A stretch of 64,000 nucleotides of DNA, from contig NZ_CP123229.1 of NCBI RefSeq assembly GCF_029855125.1, positions 372,001-436,000 of the forward strand, in the 5' to 3' direction. Shown here in pieces: positions 11,789-21,373 of this stretch. Both the position numbers and the translations under genes were made by a program. Origin of the DNA: Methylocapsa sp. D3K7. Its GTDB lineage: Bacteria > Pseudomonadota > Alphaproteobacteria > Rhizobiales > Beijerinckiaceae. Each line of letters starts with the position of its first letter. The first letter of the stretch is position 1. Below the pieces are notes generated by a model. It was not told where the DNA came from and did no database searches. It saw only the letters and a list, made by a program, of their open reading frames with translations.

Positions 11789-12682
11789 TTATTTCGTGCA
11801 GGCGGGTTCGCTCAGAAGCTCGAGACTGGACATTTCGCCAGCAAGTACGAAATCGCCATAATCAAGTTTGAGCGCGCGTGAAATGCCGTTTTCATAGAGG
11901 TCGAATGACAAAATATAACTTGGCCCGTCGTCCTTTTTGCCGCCATCGAAATAGCTGATGGAAACAGGCCAGCGACGAATATTGTCGAGTTCTGGAATGT
12001 GAGCTGCTTTCTCGACGGCGGGATCGGCAATCGGCCGCCCGATATAGGTTGTCGTTTCATAGATCTTCGTACCGGTTTCGGAACCGTCGTAGACTTTGAC
12101 TTCAAGCAGATTCTCGCCTGCGATCGCCGCCGCCAGTATGCGTTTCAAATGTTCGGTTGGAAAGACCACACCGGCATCAAGTTCGACCTTGCTGCGCTTT
12201 GGCTTGGAAAGGTTAACCAACAAGCGCCCGCTCCCGGATTTCCAAGCTTTTCCATCAACCGCCTCGGCGGTGGCGCTGTCGATACTTGTTTGTACCTTGA
12301 AGTCAAAGCTCCGGCCGTCGGCATCCTCGAAGGTCGCCGAATGCATATCCGACACACGCGTCGGTCCTTCGGCTGGCTGCAATTCCGTAAGTTGCCGAAA
12401 ATTTTGAACGTAGCCATCGCAAGCGGAACCGGTAAAATCGAATGCTATACGTCCATGCGCGGCCGTCGGACTTTTGGTGCCCACCGATTTCGCCAGAGTC
12501 AATTCATAGACGGCACGATGCGAGACAAGCGAAAGTGTCTTGTTAGGATGCGGGTTCGTTTGGGGCGTTGGCACCGTGGTCGCCGCTTTCGATGCGGATA
12601 CCAGGAATTGCGAGGAATCAGAAGTCGAAAGGGTCAGGACGATTCCAGCTGCGAACAGCAGGCGGGCATGACTTCTTAGCAT
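11789..12682 (-). CDS. eipB: EipB-like periplasmic protein (DUF1849)
   Basis: 297-residue exported protein with a typical signal peptide (hydrophobic residues about 5-30). It matches the DUF1849 family, whose studied member in Brucella, EipB, is a periplasmic beta-spiral protein needed for envelope integrity. Family features visible include HRAVYELTLA near the mature N-terminus, two Cys (in GSACDGYVQNF and the C-terminal EPACTK) that form a disulfide in EipB, and the PVSISYFDGGKKDDGPSY region. An EipA-like gene also lies in this window at 59931. Upstream is an intergenic stretch of about 300 bases shared with the divergent ridA-type gene. Confidence 0.85.
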   Translation of the reverse strand: MLRSHARLLFAAGIVLTLSTSDSSQFLVSASKAATTVPTPQTNPHPNKTLSLVSHRAVYELTLAKSVGTKSPTAAHGRIAFDFTGSACDGYVQNFRQLTELQPAEGPTRVSDMHSATFEDADGRSFDFKVQTSIDSATAEAVDGKAWKSGSGRLLVNLSKPKRSKVELDAGVVFPTEHLKRILAAAIAGENLLEVKVYDGSETGTKIYETTTYIGRPIADPAVEKAAHIPELDNIRRWPVSISYFDGGKKDDGPSYILSFDLYENGISRALKLDYGDFVLAGEMSSLELLSEPACTK

Positions 12683-12984
12683 AAGCGACTCTTCTCCAAC
12701 AATTAAGGGGTCAATGACCGGCTAAGTTCAATTCAAAGCCGGGAAACGCGGATTTGGCGTCTTGATACACCGCACTTTGTTTAAGACCTGCGTCACGCCG
12801 CCGGCCCGCCGCGTAGCTATCTATTTGCCGCCCGCATCCCCTTACATACTGTGGCCTGACCGAATGTCGGAGTTTAGGATTTCAAGGCATAACTGGCAAC
12901 CCCTCTCTAGGTGGCAAACCCGCGCAAGCTTTACAATCGACAGGTTTTGCGCTTTTGGGTAGGTTTCACAATCGAGGATGCGTG

Positions 12985-13458
12985 ATGACGGTCGAAGAGA
13001 GATTGACGGCATTGGGAATAGAGTTGCCCTCCCCTGCGGCTCCTGTCGCCAATTATCTTCCCTTTGTCTTGTCAGGTTCGATGCTTTTCATCTCCGGACA
13101 GCTTGCTTTCGGACCGGACTCCAAGCTTGAGCCCACGCACATTGGCAAAGTCGGCGCGGGCGTATCCGAGGCCGCCGGAAAGGCGGCTGCCCGCTTATGT
13201 GTTATTAATATCCTCGCGCAAGCCAAAGTGGCGTTGGGCAGTCTCGACAGGATTTCGCGCTGCGTAAGACTCGTCGGGTTTATCAATGCGGCACCGGGTT
13301 TCACCAGTCTCCCAGGTGTTATGAATGGCGCATCGGATTTTATCGTCGAGGTCTTGGGCGACAGCGGCCGCCATGCAAGATCCACGGTCGGCGTCGCCGA
13401 ATTGCCATTGAATTGCGCTGTCGAGATCGAGGCCTTGTTTGAGATCGTGAACACTTGA
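12985..13458 (+). CDS. RidA family protein
   Basis: 157-residue member of the YjgF/YER057c/UK114 superfamily. RidA proteins hydrolyse reactive enamine or imine intermediates released by PLP enzymes. The family pattern is visible: FVLSGSMLFISGQLAFG, AARLCVINILAQAK, RCVRLVGFINAAPGF and RSTVGVAELPLNCAVEIEA. The Arg of RSTVGVAELP is the one that binds substrate carboxylate in active members. ATG 12985 is preceded by GAGG at good spacing. It overlaps the next gene by 4 bases. The branch (about 150 residues) is the longer 'RidA family' type rather than the 130-residue classical enzyme. Confidence 0.88.
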   Translation: MTVEERLTALGIELPSPAAPVANYLPFVLSGSMLFISGQLAFGPDSKLEPTHIGKVGAGVSEAAGKAAARLCVINILAQAKVALGSLDRISRCVRLVGFINAAPGFTSLPGVMNGASDFIVEVLGDSGRHARSTVGVAELPLNCAVEIEALFEIVNT

Positions 13459-14216
13459 CGCGACATACAGCCAATGCGCCCGGCTGGCTGACGTCGCGGC
13501 CGATCGCGCACCGGGGACTCCATTCCAAACGATCCGGATTGGTCGAAAACACCCCGGCCGCTGCAACGGCAGCAATCGCCAAAAATTACGCGATTGAATG
13601 CGACATCCAATGCTCGAAAGATGGCGAGGCCGTTGTCTTTCATGATTTTACTTTAGACCGATTGATGCGGGCGCATGGCCGCGTCGATGGTGTTACCGCA
13701 AGCGAACTTGAGCGCTTGGCCTATAAAGAATGCGACCAACACATCGTTTCATTAAAGGAATTTCTCGCGATCATCGATAGCCGCGTCCCGGTGATCGTCG
13801 AGATCAAAAGCCGCCATGATGGCGATATGCGGCTCGCCGCCCGCGCCCTGACCAGTGTCTCCGCCTATCAAGGTCAGGTGTGCCTGAAAAGCTTCGATCC
13901 GGCGGTGCTCGTCCATCTGCGGACATCCAGCGTGCGGTGTCCACTCGGTCTCGTCGCGCAAGCCCGCTACGATGACGAAGAATGGTTGGAGCTTCCGTCG
14001 GAGCGGCGCAGGAGTCTTGCCGATCTCAGTGATTTTCCACTCACGCGGCCTGATTTTCTATCGTGGAACCTTGATGATTTGCCGCATGCCGTTCCGATGC
14101 TCTGCCGGGAGGCCGCCGGAATGCCGGTCATGACTTGGACCGTGCGTTCGCAAGGGGATCTCAAGCATGGGCGTAGGTGGGCGGACCAGATTATTTTTGA
14201 AGGATTTGAGCCTTGA
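13455..14216 (+). CDS. Glycerophosphodiester phosphodiesterase family protein
   Basis: TIM-barrel GDPD-family enzyme that cleaves glycerophosphodiesters to glycerol-3-phosphate and an alcohol. Catalytic residues are present: His 19-Arg 20-Gly 21 (AHRG), Glu 48 and Asp 50 (IECDIQ), and His 63-Asp 64 (FHDFTLDRL). Later strands VIVEIKSR and CLKSFDP also fit. Translation starts at a TTG whose TTGA overlaps the RidA stop codon, so the pair is coupled. There is no signal peptide, so the protein should be cytoplasmic. Confidence 0.9.
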   Translation: MTRHTANAPGWLTSRPIAHRGLHSKRSGLVENTPAAATAAIAKNYAIECDIQCSKDGEAVVFHDFTLDRLMRAHGRVDGVTASELERLAYKECDQHIVSLKEFLAIIDSRVPVIVEIKSRHDGDMRLAARALTSVSAYQGQVCLKSFDPAVLVHLRTSSVRCPLGLVAQARYDDEEWLELPSERRRSLADLSDFPLTRPDFLSWNLDDLPHAVPMLCREAAGMPVMTWTVRSQGDLKHGRRWADQIIFEGFEP

Positions 14217-14244
14217 ATTGGCGCTGCCGCCGCTCGCAGAAAAC

Positions 14245-14742
14245 CTATTTATGGTCAAGCCGTTCGTTGACGAGAAACTCAAAAGCGCGAAGATAGGCCC
14301 GATCATCATCGCCGCGGAACTGCGCATCGACATGCGCGATGTATTCGCCACTTTTAACGTCGGCGACATAAAGATCGACCGAGGAAACCAGCGTCGAGAC
14401 TTTATGCACCACTGTGAGGACGGCGAGATCCGCGCCGGCGTCGCGCGCGACGCCAAGCCAGCAGCCGTTGCAAGTGTAACGCGGCTCGGTCGCAGCAACC
14501 CGCGCTGTGAAGGCCGAAAGATCGAGGCTGCGATAGCGGCCGGTATGTTCGAGAAGCTCGGCAAGTTTTTCGGTGGTTAGCTTTAGGCGCTCCGACTGAC
14601 CGGGCTTGATCCCCTCGCCGCTGGTATCCCAAAGTTCCACAGGAAATATCGCGGTTGCCTTCGGCTCGTTGGCGAGCAAAGCCAAGGGATACACTGCCAC
14701 GACAAAAAACATGGCAAGGAACATAGCCAGAAATTTGCGCAT
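14245..14742 (-). CDS. DUF2380-type exported protein
   Basis: 165-residue protein with an N-terminal signal or anchor (MRKFLAMFLAMFFVVAVYP). The mature part, beginning near AIFPVELWDTSGE, resembles the DUF2380 family found in alphaproteobacteria. A pair of Cys in YTCNGCWLGVARDAGADL and a VHKVSTLVSSVDLYVADV strand pair are conspicuous. It follows the sterol desaturase-like gene by 52 bases on the same strand and converges with the GDPD gene. Function unknown. Confidence 0.72.
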   Translation of the reverse strand: MRKFLAMFLAMFFVVAVYPLALLANEPKATAIFPVELWDTSGEGIKPGQSERLKLTTEKLAELLEHTGRYRSLDLSAFTARVAATEPRYTCNGCWLGVARDAGADLAVLTVVHKVSTLVSSVDLYVADVKSGEYIAHVDAQFRGDDDRAYLRAFEFLVNERLDHK

Positions 14743-14794
14743 TGGTTCCTCAGCACGATCTTTCAGCGCTCTTTGCCAAAATCATTCTATCATT

Positions 14795-15655
14795 CTATCT
14801 TTTTGAATCCATGATTCTCAGAGCATCATCTTTGCGGGCCGCTTCAACGATATCCCAACGAGTCTTAAAAATCGTGTCGCAAATACCCGGCGAGCCAAAT
14901 CCGTCACTGAAACTCACATTGCTGCGGCGATGATGCTCGCCATGCGCCTTGCTCGTCAGCGCGGCGGCGAGCCACACAAAGGGCCGCCGTAAACCGGAAG
15001 TGCCGCCCTTTGCAAGCCGCACCGCGAAATCGTAACCAGAATGTTCGTAGAGCCCGCCAAACGCGCCAAGACTGGCGACGGTCACATGGAACAACACATC
15101 GGCGCCGACGCCCACGAGCGACAGGGGAATGAGATAGGGAAGCACGATCTCGAGGAAAAAATCGGCGGGGCTCATGTAGCAGGCGCTGATGCTTTTGCTG
15201 GCTCCCGTCGAATGATGGACACTGTGGCCGAGTGTCCGGATCAAGCCAGGCCTATGCAGCACAAAACGGTGGAAAACATATTGGACCACGTCATGGCCAA
15301 CGCCCATAAAGAGCATTGCAGCCACAAAATGCACGGCAGTCAAATGCGGCGCGCCGGTAAAAGCCAACCCGGCGAACTGAAACGTAACCATGGCCGGGAG
15401 CAGGATAAAGATTTGATTGAATAGAACCCGCGGTAACAGCTGGAAATACGTCAGGCGCTCAATGTCGCGCACCTTGAAAGAAGCGAGAACTCCCGTCCGG
15501 TCGCACCATTCAAAAAACAGCCCGACACCGTGAAAGACGGCCATTTGCGCTGCCCACGCGACAAAGGAAAGCGGCAGCCACCAAGGCAAGAAAGCACCCA
15601 TGTTGAACATATCCATTGTGTAGCTTAGAATGATCTTAGGCTTCCACGCCCGCAA
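14795..15655 (-). CDS. Fatty acid hydroxylase / sterol desaturase family membrane protein
   Basis: Integral-membrane non-heme di-iron oxygenase family. The three histidine clusters are present: HDVVQYVFHRFVLH, LGHSVHHSTGASK and HGEHHRRS. Several hydrophobic helices lie before and between them. The family hydroxylates or desaturates lipids, carotenoids or hopanoid-like molecules; the substrate here is unknown. Start choice is uncertain: ATG 15655 gives 286 residues, while ATG at 15616 or 15610 would remove about 14 residues that have no homology-like features. It sits between a GT2 glycosyltransferase and the DUF2380 gene on the same strand. Confidence 0.85.
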   Translation of the reverse strand: MRAWKPKIILSYTMDMFNMGAFLPWWLPLSFVAWAAQMAVFHGVGLFFEWCDRTGVLASFKVRDIERLTYFQLLPRVLFNQIFILLPAMVTFQFAGLAFTGAPHLTAVHFVAAMLFMGVGHDVVQYVFHRFVLHRPGLIRTLGHSVHHSTGASKSISACYMSPADFFLEIVLPYLIPLSLVGVGADVLFHVTVASLGAFGGLYEHSGYDFAVRLAKGGTSGLRRPFVWLAAALTSKAHGEHHRRSNVSFSDGFGSPGICDTIFKTRWDIVEAARKDDALRIMDSKR

Positions 15656-15825
15656 AGCTTTCAGGTGTTGCAGATCGGCAAATCAGGCCGCACCGCAAGA
15701 ATCGCACCTCAAGATTTGAGAAGAAAAAACAGGGCATAGGAGAGGATTCAACTCAATTTTATTGACAAACAGTGACACGATGAAAACTGGGCAAAAGTTG
15801 CCGGGCCTCAAGTAGACCGTGCCAA

Positions 15826-16995
15826 TCAGCTGGCGGGTTTTTTTCCGAGGCTCGAAATGACTTTCCAAGGCACCAAGCACAAAGCCAGCCAGACCTTTAT
15901 CGGCCATGTCCCAAGCAGCGGCGCGACACTCTCATAGTTTTTTACGAGCGCTGCGGCCACACACGAGCGGCGTTTCCATGGCGGCAGGAGAGGATCAGGG
16001 CTTTTGCAATCCATCCGCCACAGCAGCCATAGATAATGGATCCAAATCCAGCCACGTTCGACGAAACGGTCCGCCCGCCCGATCAATTGATCGGCCAACA
16101 CCGCTCGTGCATTCGCATTGCTGTCTCCAGCTCCGCCCGGCTCGTAACAAAGGACATGGTTCAACTGGGGCCTTTGCGAATAGATGTTGCCGCCGTGCAA
16201 GCGATAGACCGCGACAGGAGCGTCAATCAAGACACTGCCGCTGACGGCATTGATTCCGAGGCAGAAATAGAGGTCTGTTCCGGTCTTGAGATTTTGCAGC
16301 GCCGGATTGTCCGCAAAGAGGCAAAGCGCGTCGCGGCGAAAACAATTGCCCGATGTCGGCGCCCAGACCCATTGATTGGTGAGGCCGACAAACCGAATCG
16401 TGTCGAGCACGTGCCGATTGAAATCCTCCCCCGGCCAAGCTCCGCCGGACTCATGCTGGTAGGCGCGCACCGCGCGGGGCCTGATGCCACGGCCGGTTAG
16501 CAAGATCCGGTTGAATGCGTGCTCGGTCCCAAGGACGATCTGATCGCCGGACATCTGGAGCATGTCGCCGGACGTGAACCCGACGTGAATGCGCAATGAC
16601 AGATGGACGAAGACATGCGTCTCGACGCAACATGGGAGGAGAAGATCGTCGGCGTCGAGAAAAATAACATATGGCCCTTTCGATGCGGCCAATCCTTCCA
16701 GCGCCGCTGGGGTTTGACCGCAGTTTTCGGCACGGCGGATAATCTTCACACCCGCATCGCGCGCCTCGATCGCTTGCAACACGGTGCCGCTCTCGTCGCT
16801 CGAGGCATTGTCGACGACGATACATTCGACATTTGGATAAGTCTGACCCAATACGGACTCGACCGTCGCCCGCAAGAAACGCCCATAATTGAAATTTATG
16901 ACGATGACACTGACCAGGGGTAAACGAAGGAAGGGTTTGTCCTCGCCTGATGAGTTCCCCGGAAGGCTCTCTAACCTCCGTGCCGGATTGATCAT
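15826..16995 (-). CDS. GT2 family glycosyltransferase
   Basis: 389-residue family 2 glycosyltransferase that uses a nucleotide-sugar donor. The N-terminal GT-A domain shows PLVSVIVINFNYGRFLRATVESVL, then the ECIVVDNASSDESG loop and the metal-binding DxD in FLDADDLL. The C-terminal part (CFRRDAL, VAVYRLHGGNIYS) fits the family. There are no obvious transmembrane helices before the end. I chose ATG 16995; an upstream codon at 17100 would add 35 residues without family character. The acceptor and pathway are unknown and there is no polysaccharide operon around it. Confidence 0.85.
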   Translation of the reverse strand: MINPARRLESLPGNSSGEDKPFLRLPLVSVIVINFNYGRFLRATVESVLGQTYPNVECIVVDNASSDESGTVLQAIEARDAGVKIIRRAENCGQTPAALEGLAASKGPYVIFLDADDLLLPCCVETHVFVHLSLRIHVGFTSGDMLQMSGDQIVLGTEHAFNRILLTGRGIRPRAVRAYQHESGGAWPGEDFNRHVLDTIRFVGLTNQWVWAPTSGNCFRRDALCLFADNPALQNLKTGTDLYFCLGINAVSGSVLIDAPVAVYRLHGGNIYSQRPQLNHVLCYEPGGAGDSNANARAVLADQLIGRADRFVERGWIWIHYLWLLWRMDCKSPDPLLPPWKRRSCVAAALVKNYESVAPLLGTWPIKVWLALCLVPWKVISSLGKKPAS

Positions 16996-17203
16996 GCGGC
17001 CGTGCAATTGAACCTCATGGCCCGTTCCCTGATGCAAATGAATGGCCCCGCTCCGTGTTCGAGGCGCTCTGTTGCCGCCCCACGCGAAACTAACAGACAT
17101 TTGGCGGCGGCTATAGAGCCTTACTGGGAAACAATCCTGGCACGCGGGAATGAAAATTGTCTAGCTTTAGTTCGGCCCCCCAAAAACCCGGCGGAATGGA
17201 ATG

Positions 17204-17659
17204 TCAGCAGTTGATCGGATAGGCTGTCTCGGATTTGATGTTCTCCAAGGCGAAGCGTGACGTCACCTTTTTGAGCGGCATGGTTTCGATCAAACGTTTA
17301 TAAAACGTGTCGAAGGCAGCGGCGTCGGGCACCACAACCCGCAGGAAATAATCGACATCGCCGGCCAGCCGGTAAAATTCCATGACTTCCTCCATCGCGG
17401 CGATTTCGGCGGCGAAGCGGGCGAGCGACTTGCCGGTGTGATCCCCCACCTCGATCGAGACCAAAACGGTCAGCCCCAGCCCGAGTTTGACGGGGTCAAG
17501 CAACGCAATACGGCGCTTGATCACGCCCGAGGAATCAAGCCGTTGCAGCCTTTTCCAGCATGGCGTTTGCGAGAGCCCCACCTGTGTGGCGATTTGGCCG
17601 ATCGACAGGCGAGCATCTTTTTGGACGATGCGCAAAATCCGCTTGTCGATCATGTCCAT
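17204..17659 (-). CDS. Lrp/AsnC family transcriptional regulator
   Basis: 151-residue regulator with an N-terminal winged helix-turn-helix (RILRIVQKDARLSIGQIATQVGLSQTP region) and a C-terminal RAM ligand-binding domain (about residues 70-145, with VMEFYRLAGDVDYFLRVVV). The ATG at 17659 has AGAGGG seven bases upstream. The upstream region (17660-17798) is A/T-rich, as expected of an Lrp-type autoregulated promoter, but no divergent target gene can be recognised. Ligand and regulon are unknown. Confidence 0.92.
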   Translation of the reverse strand: MDMIDKRILRIVQKDARLSIGQIATQVGLSQTPCWKRLQRLDSSGVIKRRIALLDPVKLGLGLTVLVSIEVGDHTGKSLARFAAEIAAMEEVMEFYRLAGDVDYFLRVVVPDAAAFDTFYKRLIETMPLKKVTSRFALENIKSETAYPINC

Positions 17660-17798
17660 TGTTTTGCCCTCTAACACGGCTTTAGACTCTATCATTTTAA
17701 GTCTATAGAATTTATAGTGTTAAAGGTATAAGCGTTTATGGCTTGGCTTAGCAACCCCTTCCTTGACAGAGATCACAAACCGAGAAAAATAGCTAAGA

Positions 17799-18374
17799 TT
17801 AGGGTCGTTTGCTCACGCCTTGTCTTGCCGGTTTTGGCTGGGCTATTCGCGGCTTTTTCCCCGGCCAATCCACGATATGGTTGGGATAATCGGCAAATTT
17901 GACCTTGTTTTCGGCCGGCCCGGCCCGCTTTTGCACGGAAACCCCCGCTTCGTGCACGCTCGTGGCCGATCCCGACACCAGCGGATGCCACCAGGCAAGA
18001 TCGCGGCCCTCGGCGATCAGGCGATAGGCACAGCTCGGCGGCAGCCATGTCAGTTCGCGGACTTTGGCTGGTGTCAGTTTGATGCAATCACGCACCCTGC
18101 GGCTCCGGTGCGCATAGTCAGCGCAGCGGCAGGTTCCCTTGTCGAAGAGTTTACACGCGATGTCGGTGAAATGAATTTCACCGGTGTCCTCATCCTCCAG
18201 CTTGACAAGGCAGCAGCGGCCGCAGCCATCGCACAGGCTTTCCCATTCGGCGGGATTTAAGTCTTCAAGCCGCTTTTGCTTCCAGAAAGGGGCGGACACC
18301 GCAAGCGCCGGTTTGCGGCGCCGGGCTTTTGTGCGCGGCCCGGACGGCAAAGCTGGCGGCGGCGGCGGGGGCAT
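17799..18374 (-). CDS. YcgN/YkgJ-type cysteine cluster protein (UPF0260)
   Basis: 191-residue protein of the UPF0260/YcgN family. Its cysteine cluster is [18 protein letters not shown], followed by [17 protein letters not shown] and [12 protein letters not shown], typical of the proposed metal-binding YkgJ-like zinc/iron cluster. The C-terminus carries the family's [25 protein letters not shown]. The start is uncertain: ATG 18374 begins a proline-rich leader (six consecutive Pro), while ATG 18428 adds 18 basic residues. Function unknown. It is divergent from the PBP1A gene. Confidence 0.88.
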   Translation of the reverse strand: MPPPPPPALPSGPRTKARRRKPALAVSAPFWKQKRLEDLNPAEWESLCDGCGRCCLVKLEDEDTGEIHFTDIACKLFDKGTCRCADYAHRSRRVRDCIKLTPAKVRELTWLPPSCAYRLIAEGRDLAWWHPLVSGSATSVHEAGVSVQKRAGPAENKVKFADYPNHIVDWPGKKPRIAQPKPARQGVSKRP

Positions 18375-18500
18375 CCTATTTGACCTATATCCTGCGCGAA
18401 CCCCACGCTTGCCACTTCGCTTTGGCAAACGTCAAGAGGATTGCTACACTGTTCGTGCGTCAATTATAGGTCACCCCTGCCCGCGTGGGAGCAAAGAAGC

Positions 18501-20750
18501 TTGTCTGAAGGTTCAGGATTTTCGCGTCTTCGCCAGAAGATCGGGCGTGCCTTGCTCGACTTCGATGCTTTTGTCGATTCCTCTCTCCATACGAGTATGG
18601 AGCTAACTCGCGAACGCTATGCGTCCTTCGCCGCCTTCATGGATGGATTCCATATCGCTGGCTGGCGGCGTGTCCTGAATGAGCTTGCCAGCGAAACGCT
18701 GAATATTGGGCTTGGCCTTGGCGTTGTGGCCCTCACGCTTGCCGGTCTTGCTTTCCTGGAGACCTCCGACGACTGGCTGAAAAAGACCGATCTCGCGGTC
18801 ACTTTTCTCGACCGCTATGGCCAGGAGGTTGGACGGCGCGGCATCCGGCACGATGATAAGGTGTCGTTTGACGAACTGCCGCCAAATTTGATAAACGCCG
18901 TCGTCGCAACCGAGGACAGGCGATTCTTTGAGCACTTCGGCGTCGACGTCATCGGCACGCTGCGCGCGCTGACCGTCAATGCACGGGCTGATTCGGTCGT
19001 CCAGGGCGGCTCGTCGATCACCCAGCAGCTGGCGAAAAATCTCTTTCTTTCGAACAAGCGAACGCTGGAACGTAAGATCAAGGAAGCCTATCTCGCCGTC
19101 TGGCTCGAGTTCCGCCTGCCCAAGCGCGAGATTCTGCGGCTCTATCTGGATCGTGCCTATCTGGGGGGCGGCGCTTTCGGTGTGCAGGCCGCCGCGGAAT
19201 TCTATTTCGGGAAATCCGTGCGGGATCTCTCGCTCGCCGAAGCCGCGATGATTGCCGGCCTGTTCAAGGCGCCAACCAAATATGCGCCCCATATCAATCT
19301 GCCCGCCGCCCGCGCCCGCGCGAACGATGTCTTGAACAATATGGTCGAGACCGGCTACCTGACCGAGGGTCAAATCTACGCAGCCCTGCGCAATCCCGCG
19401 ACACCGGTCGATCGAAGCCGCGATCTCACACCGGATTGGTATCTCGACTATGCCTATGAAGAAGTCAAAAAACTCGCCGACGAAAAAAAACTCGGCGACG
19501 ATCGCGTCCTGACGGTGCGCACCGGCCTTGACAGCAATCTGCAAAAACATACGGACACCACGATCGAGACCCAATTACGCGAGCATGCCCCGGCTTATCA
19601 CGCCAAACAAAGCGCGATGGTCATTCTCGATCCGCTGGGCGCGATGCGGGCGATGGTCGGCGGGCGCGACTATGGCGAAAGCCAATTCAACCGCGCCACC
19701 GACGCCTTGCGTCAGCCTGGGTCTTCGTTCAAGCCTTTCGTCTATTTGACAGCGCTGATGACAGGAAAGTTCAAGCCCTCGACCATCGTCGTCGATGCGC
19801 CAATTTGCCTCGGCAATTGGTGCCCTCACAATTATAAGAATACCTATGCGGGCCGCCTGCCACTCATCGAGGCTTTGGCGCGCTCGCTGAACACGGTCGC
19901 CGTGCGGTTGTCGGTCGCCATCGGCGAGGCCGACTCAGTCCCTGGGCACAACAATACATTCGAAGCCGCCAAACGGGGCCGCGCCAAAATCGTCGAAACC
20001 GCGCGCCTGATGGGGTTGACGACGCCGCTGCCGGATACGGTCTCCTTGCCGATCGGTGCCGACGAAGTCACGGTAATCGATATGGCCTCGGCCTATTGCA
20101 CCTTCGCGAACGGCGGCCTGCGCGCGCCTCCATATACGGCGGTGGAGATTGCCAACAGCCGCGGCGAAGTGATCTACCGGCACGACCGCGACGCGCCGCC
20201 GCTCAAGCGAATTATCGATCAAAGCACGATCGAGACGATGGTTTCCATGATGATGCAGGTTGTGCTCGCCGGCACCGGGAAACGGGCGCAGCTCGACAAT
20301 GTCGAGGTCGCCGGGAAGACCGGAACAACAAACGGATACAAGGACGCCTGGTTCGACGGTTACACCGGCAATTACGTCGGCGTGGTATGGTTTGGCAATG
20401 ACGATGACACAGCCATGGAGAAAATGACCGGCGGAACCCTTCCCGCGGGCACGTGGCACGACGTCATGCAATACGCCCACCAGGGGATTGATTTGAAGCC
20501 CCTGCCGGGGAGGCCCGCCCCAACGGCGGCGGCGGCGGCGTCAGCTCCCAAGCCAGGAGAGGCGGAAGCGCCGCGGCGGCCCGCCAGCTTGGCGGCGAAC
20601 GCGGCCGCGGCATTGACGACGATCGAATCGGCAATGAAAGACATGCAAAAATCAAGGGGCGAGGAGGGTCTTGCAGCGACTGCCAAGGGCAGCGGTCGGG
20701 ATGCAACACCACGTCCTTCCGCAAAGCCTTCCGCCGGAGGCGGAGGATGA
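18501..20750 (+). CDS. Penicillin-binding protein 1A (glycosyltransferase/transpeptidase)
   Basis: Bifunctional class A penicillin-binding protein that polymerises and cross-links peptidoglycan. After one transmembrane helix (near residue 70) comes the GT51 domain, with the catalytic EDRRFFEHFGVD (Glu 138) and QGGSSITQQLAKNLF. The transpeptidase domain has the SxxK motif SSFK (Ser 408, Lys 411), SLN, and KTGTT. The tail is rich in Ala/Pro. The start is uncertain: TTG 18501 has GGGAG upstream, TTG 18441 adds 20 residues, and ATG 18597 would shorten the cytoplasmic part. It overlaps the DUF1214 gene by 4 bases. Confidence 0.93.
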   Translation: MSEGSGFSRLRQKIGRALLDFDAFVDSSLHTSMELTRERYASFAAFMDGFHIAGWRRVLNELASETLNIGLGLGVVALTLAGLAFLETSDDWLKKTDLAVTFLDRYGQEVGRRGIRHDDKVSFDELPPNLINAVVATEDRRFFEHFGVDVIGTLRALTVNARADSVVQGGSSITQQLAKNLFLSNKRTLERKIKEAYLAVWLEFRLPKREILRLYLDRAYLGGGAFGVQAAAEFYFGKSVRDLSLAEAAMIAGLFKAPTKYAPHINLPAARARANDVLNNMVETGYLTEGQIYAALRNPATPVDRSRDLTPDWYLDYAYEEVKKLADEKKLGDDRVLTVRTGLDSNLQKHTDTTIETQLREHAPAYHAKQSAMVILDPLGAMRAMVGGRDYGESQFNRATDALRQPGSSFKPFVYLTALMTGKFKPSTIVVDAPICLGNWCPHNYKNTYAGRLPLIEALARSLNTVAVRLSVAIGEADSVPGHNNTFEAAKRGRAKIVETARLMGLTTPLPDTVSLPIGADEVTVIDMASAYCTFANGGLRAPPYTAVEIANSRGEVIYRHDRDAPPLKRIIDQSTIETMVSMMMQVVLAGTGKRAQLDNVEVAGKTGTTNGYKDAWFDGYTGNYVGVVWFGNDDDTAMEKMTGGTLPAGTWHDVMQYAHQGIDLKPLPGRPAPTAAAAASAPKPGEAEAPRRPASLAANAAAALTTIESAMKDMQKSRGEEGLAATAKGSGRDATPRPSAKPSAGGGG

Positions 20751-21373
20751 GCTTTGGTGCCAGCATTGCGATGAAAAAAGCCCAATGGGCGCACGGCCGG
20801 ATTTGGGGCAAATTCCTCGCGGCTGGCGCGCTGGGAATTCTCCTTGGCATATTCGTGACCTTGATCGAGATCCAGCGCGGCAACGGTTTCTCGGCCATTG
20901 AGGCGGGTCCATGGACAGGCTGGCCGCGCTCCGAGGCCTCGGAAATTGATCCCTATACGCGCGCCATCCTTGCCTATTCCGGCGAAATCGCCTTGAGCGA
21001 ATCGGAAGCTATCGGCTTCGTTGCTTACGGTGACAGCGATGGAGCCCCATTCGATTCTGCCTGTGATTATCTCGTTAAGGGTGACATACCTCCTGCCCGC
21101 TTTTGGACATTGACGCTGCTCTCTCCGGTGGGCGATCTCATCGCCAACAAAGCGGACCGGCAGGGTTTCACGTCAAGCGAACTGCTCCGGGCAAACAATG
21201 GTCAATTCGCAATTGCCCTCTCCCACCATGCGCGGCCGGGCAACTGGCTGCCATTGCCTTTCGCCTCGAAATTCATTCTCGTTTTGCGCTTTTATGACAG
21301 CGAGCTGAGCGCTCCCGCGGCGGCTCTCGATGCCGCGCATATGCCAGCGATCATTAAAGGCCGGTGTGGATGA
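20747..21373 (+). CDS. DUF1214 domain protein
   Basis: 208-residue protein with one N-terminal transmembrane helix (about 23-43) and a DUF1214-like domain (FDSACDYLVKGDIPPARFWTLTL, ANNGQFAIALS, LPLPFASKFILVLRFYDSE). Coupled by ATGA overlaps to the PBP1A gene upstream and the DUF1254 gene downstream. In other Hyphomicrobiales the DUF1214/DUF1254 pair occurs together. Function unknown; coupling with PBP1A suggests a possible envelope role, but this is inference. Confidence 0.82.
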   Translation: MSFGASIAMKKAQWAHGRIWGKFLAAGALGILLGIFVTLIEIQRGNGFSAIEAGPWTGWPRSEASEIDPYTRAILAYSGEIALSESEAIGFVAYGDSDGAPFDSACDYLVKGDIPPARFWTLTLLSPVGDLIANKADRQGFTSSELLRANNGQFAIALSHHARPGNWLPLPFASKFILVLRFYDSELSAPAAALDAAHMPAIIKGRCG